A DNA stretch of 64,000 bases from Lepidostoma basale (Eukaryota > Arthropoda > Insecta > Trichoptera > Lepidostomatidae), in assembly GCA_022606425.2 (NCBI GenBank), contig JAHDVF020000840.1:620001-684000 (forward strand), in the 5' to 3' direction. Position numbers and translations under genes: made by a program. Shown here one piece after another: positions 62,210 through 64,000 of this stretch (the first letter of the stretch is position 1; every line of letters begins with the position of its first letter). Below the pieces are notes generated by a model. That model was not told the origin of the DNA, searched no databases, and saw nothing but the letters and a program-made list of their open reading frames with translations.

Positions 62210-62825
62210 ACAAGTCGATTTCATTTAAATTAGTTCATATTTATTGTTTCTTGAACAACGATGTAAAACTCCATATTAAATTATTAATATGTTTGAAAAA
62301 ACGATAATAATCAAGAAGTTTATTTATAATGTTTACGTATGACATGTTCCGCCCATCTAGGGCATTATCAAATGGGACATTTGATATTTGACATTTGATA
62401 ATGCCTTAGGTACGTATCACGAATGAGGAAGTTCTTCAAGGAATCGAAGGAGGAAGGCACCTGCTCAGGACCTTGTCCGAAAGGCGTGCAAGATGGATCG
62501 GCCATGTAATACGTCAAGAAGGTCTCTTGCATGCCATAATGGAGGGTATGATCGAGGGGACAAACTCTAGGGGACGCCCACGCCGAGAGTGCCTGGAGGA
62601 CCTGTTGGTGGACGTACGCTGCTCATCATATGCAGATCTCAAAAGAGCCGCACAAGACAGGGAAAAATGGAAGAGAATAATGGAGGAAATTGCTGCAAAC
62701 CAATCCCAGGATTGAAACCAGAGAAGAAGAAGAATGCCTTAGAAGGGTGAAACATGTCATACATAAACATTATAATAAAACTTCTTGAAAACTATCGTTT
62801 TTTCATACATATTAATAAAATTGGT
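62210..62825. repeat. SNAP-H fold-back split by LINE-F
   Basis: Left part 62215-62413 (tttcttgaacaacgatgtaaaactcc … gacatttgataatgccttag); right part 62735-62825 (gaagggtgaaacatgtcat … aaaacttcttgaaaactatcg). Confidence 0.78.
62404..62745 (+). mobile_element. LINE-F 3' insertion with 10-bp TSD
   Basis: aatgccttag flanks the insert at both ends. The 80-codon frame reads MSERRARWIGHVIRQEGLLH, AIMEGMIEGTNSRGRPRREC, SSYADLKRAAQDREKWKRIM, EEIAANQSQD, stop, then gaagaagaag. Only the post-RT tail. Uninterrupted frame and duplication suggest a recent insertion. Confidence 0.9.
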
Positions 62826-62829
62826 TCAA

Positions 62830-63740
62830 TTATCTACTATTTCACAGGTAGTATTAATTAGGTTTATATCGTTCTATACTTTTTAAATATGTCTAAATAT
62901 TATTGTATATATTATATAAACTCATGCGAGTGGAACAAACAACGTTTTGGTCCATAAAATGGTTCATGCATAAAATATATTTTAGAAAGCGTTATTTTTT
63001 TATTATTTATGGCCACTGTTCAAGCAAATGCATTATTTCATAAAATGAAAGTACGATATGTGGCAAACATTTAAATATATGATAATTAATATTGTAGTTA
63101 TTCCATGTATGAGCAGCGATGGATAAACTAATCTTCAAAACATCGTAGTTTTGACTCGAAGTAAGATAAATAGAACAGTGATAAGAACTGACACGGTGTC
63201 AACAGTAATATTAAAACATTTCAACCGGTTTTCTTCCACCCACACACACGCACACAGCCCACTACACAGTAGCCTGCTTAGAACAGGTGTTAACTCACGA
63301 CTTGACGTGACAAAAGCTCGTAAAAGACCAAACAACCTAGTCGAAAGTACAAACTAAAATCATAGCTCAAACGTAACAAAAAAACTTCCAATATTACCCT
63401 TTCGAAGCATTTGTAAAGTTTCGTTGTTATTTCCTTATCTTGAATATGGTGTCAAATTTTTATTCAAGAATTCGTCGATCTATTTAGATTGACTCTGATT
63501 GACTTTTTTTCCCTTTTTATGTAACTTTTTGACTCGTTTTCTTTTACGCTTCATCATTTCTTCTGTATAGGAGAGGTGTTAAAATGAATTATAGTCGAAA
63601 GTACAATAGATTGATAGATGTTTCCAAAAGGATGAAAATGTACGCTGAAATTCAAATTTATATTCTATTAGATCCATGAAAAAAACACATTTAAGTAGAT
63701 ACACGTGTGCTGCGTCGTATATAAACTATATATTTTTGTG
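62830..63740. other. AT-rich spacer, about 900 bases
   Basis: Short (CA)n-like run at 63239-63258. No gene; the two opposite 66- and 68-codon ORFs near 63.2 kb have no features. Confidence 0.35.
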
Positions 63741-63826
63741 GACGACAAGCCTATTTCTACTCCATTTATTCTACTTTCATCCTTCTTTTGCCAGTTCCAT
63801 GCTTCGCTTTCATACATAAGGGTCCA
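63741..63826 (-). mobile_element. LINE-A scrap
   Basis: Complement of LMYESEAWNWQKKDESRINGVE. Confidence 0.75.
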
Positions 63827-63875
63827 ATTCCAAGTGAATAGAAATTCAAAATTAACATTGATAATATTTTATCTT

Positions 63876-63975
63876 GTATACCAGAGTATATCGGAGTCGA
63901 CCTCGCAGAAGGTCAATACATCTATAGACACAGGCCACAAGCCCTACATTAAGAAGAAGAAGAAGTATACCAGAG
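63876..63975 (+). mobile_element. Very short LINE 3' end with 11-bp TSD
   Basis: gtataccagag at 63876-63886 and 63965-63975 flanks ~78 bases ending (AAG)n. Family unclear because only the 3' UTR was copied. Confidence 0.8.
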
Positions 63976-64000
63976 CTATCACGTTATTTTTTTTTTTTTT

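Overview
The window looks like nuclear DNA of an arthropod, most likely an insect. It is AT-rich, has no bacterial-type gene packing, and is built almost entirely of short, 5'-truncated non-LTR retrotransposon (LINE) 3' ends, tRNA-like SINEs, fold-back repeats and a few DNA-transposon remnants. I cannot name the species. Family labels used here (LINE-A, SINE-1, SNAP-H and so on) are local names. They were assigned by comparing copies within the window, not by any database search. Boundaries of repeat copies are good to about 5-20 bases unless a target-site duplication is quoted.

The commonest family is LINE-A, with more than thirty fragments on both strands. They encode only the end of the ORF2 protein (…RWFGHMERM…RGRPRKTW…) and finish in a (GTTA)n or (GTT)n tail. 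LINE-C ends in (GATTT)n. LINE-B, D, D2, E, F, I, J and R end mostly in (GAA)n or (GAT)n. LINE-N has a CR1/L2-like C-terminus. Only one copy keeps a reverse-transcriptase core: LINE-B at 52635-53770, flanked by a 12-bp duplication. SINE-2 and SINE-3 have tRNA-like promoter boxes. SINE-1 shares its last ~65 bases with LINE-A and is probably mobilised by it. DNA transposons are represented by a hAT-like element with an 8-bp duplication (36774-37096), a mariner 5' end (35939-36190) and two long-TIR MITEs (20724-20993, 57692-58126).

Layout: 1-6.9 kb holds scattered LINE and SINE pieces, a 203-bp near-perfect palindrome and an inverted SINE-1 pair. 7.0-7.5 kb is a 13-bp minisatellite. 8-24 kb is nested LINE debris. 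24-28 kb is mainly LINE-A. 28.3-29.8 kb is the only stretch that looks like host gene: a 65-codon ORF with a signal peptide, and a 42-nt candidate microexon with good splice sites. 30-50 kb is LINE, SINE and fold-back material. 50-54 kb contains LINE-N, LINE-D and the RT copy. 54-64 kb has several nested insertions, including a three-layer nest at 60.2-61.3 kb.

The most unusual signal is a recurrent RNA-like motif (CUGANGA, one extra base, a G-C-closed stem, GAAAC, often AUGUC). It occurs in several otherwise different repeats, mostly fold-backs, and resembles a hammerhead-ribozyme core. If the two host-exon candidates are real, much of the window may be intron. No rRNA, functional tRNA gene, CRISPR array or complete protein-coding host gene could be supported.
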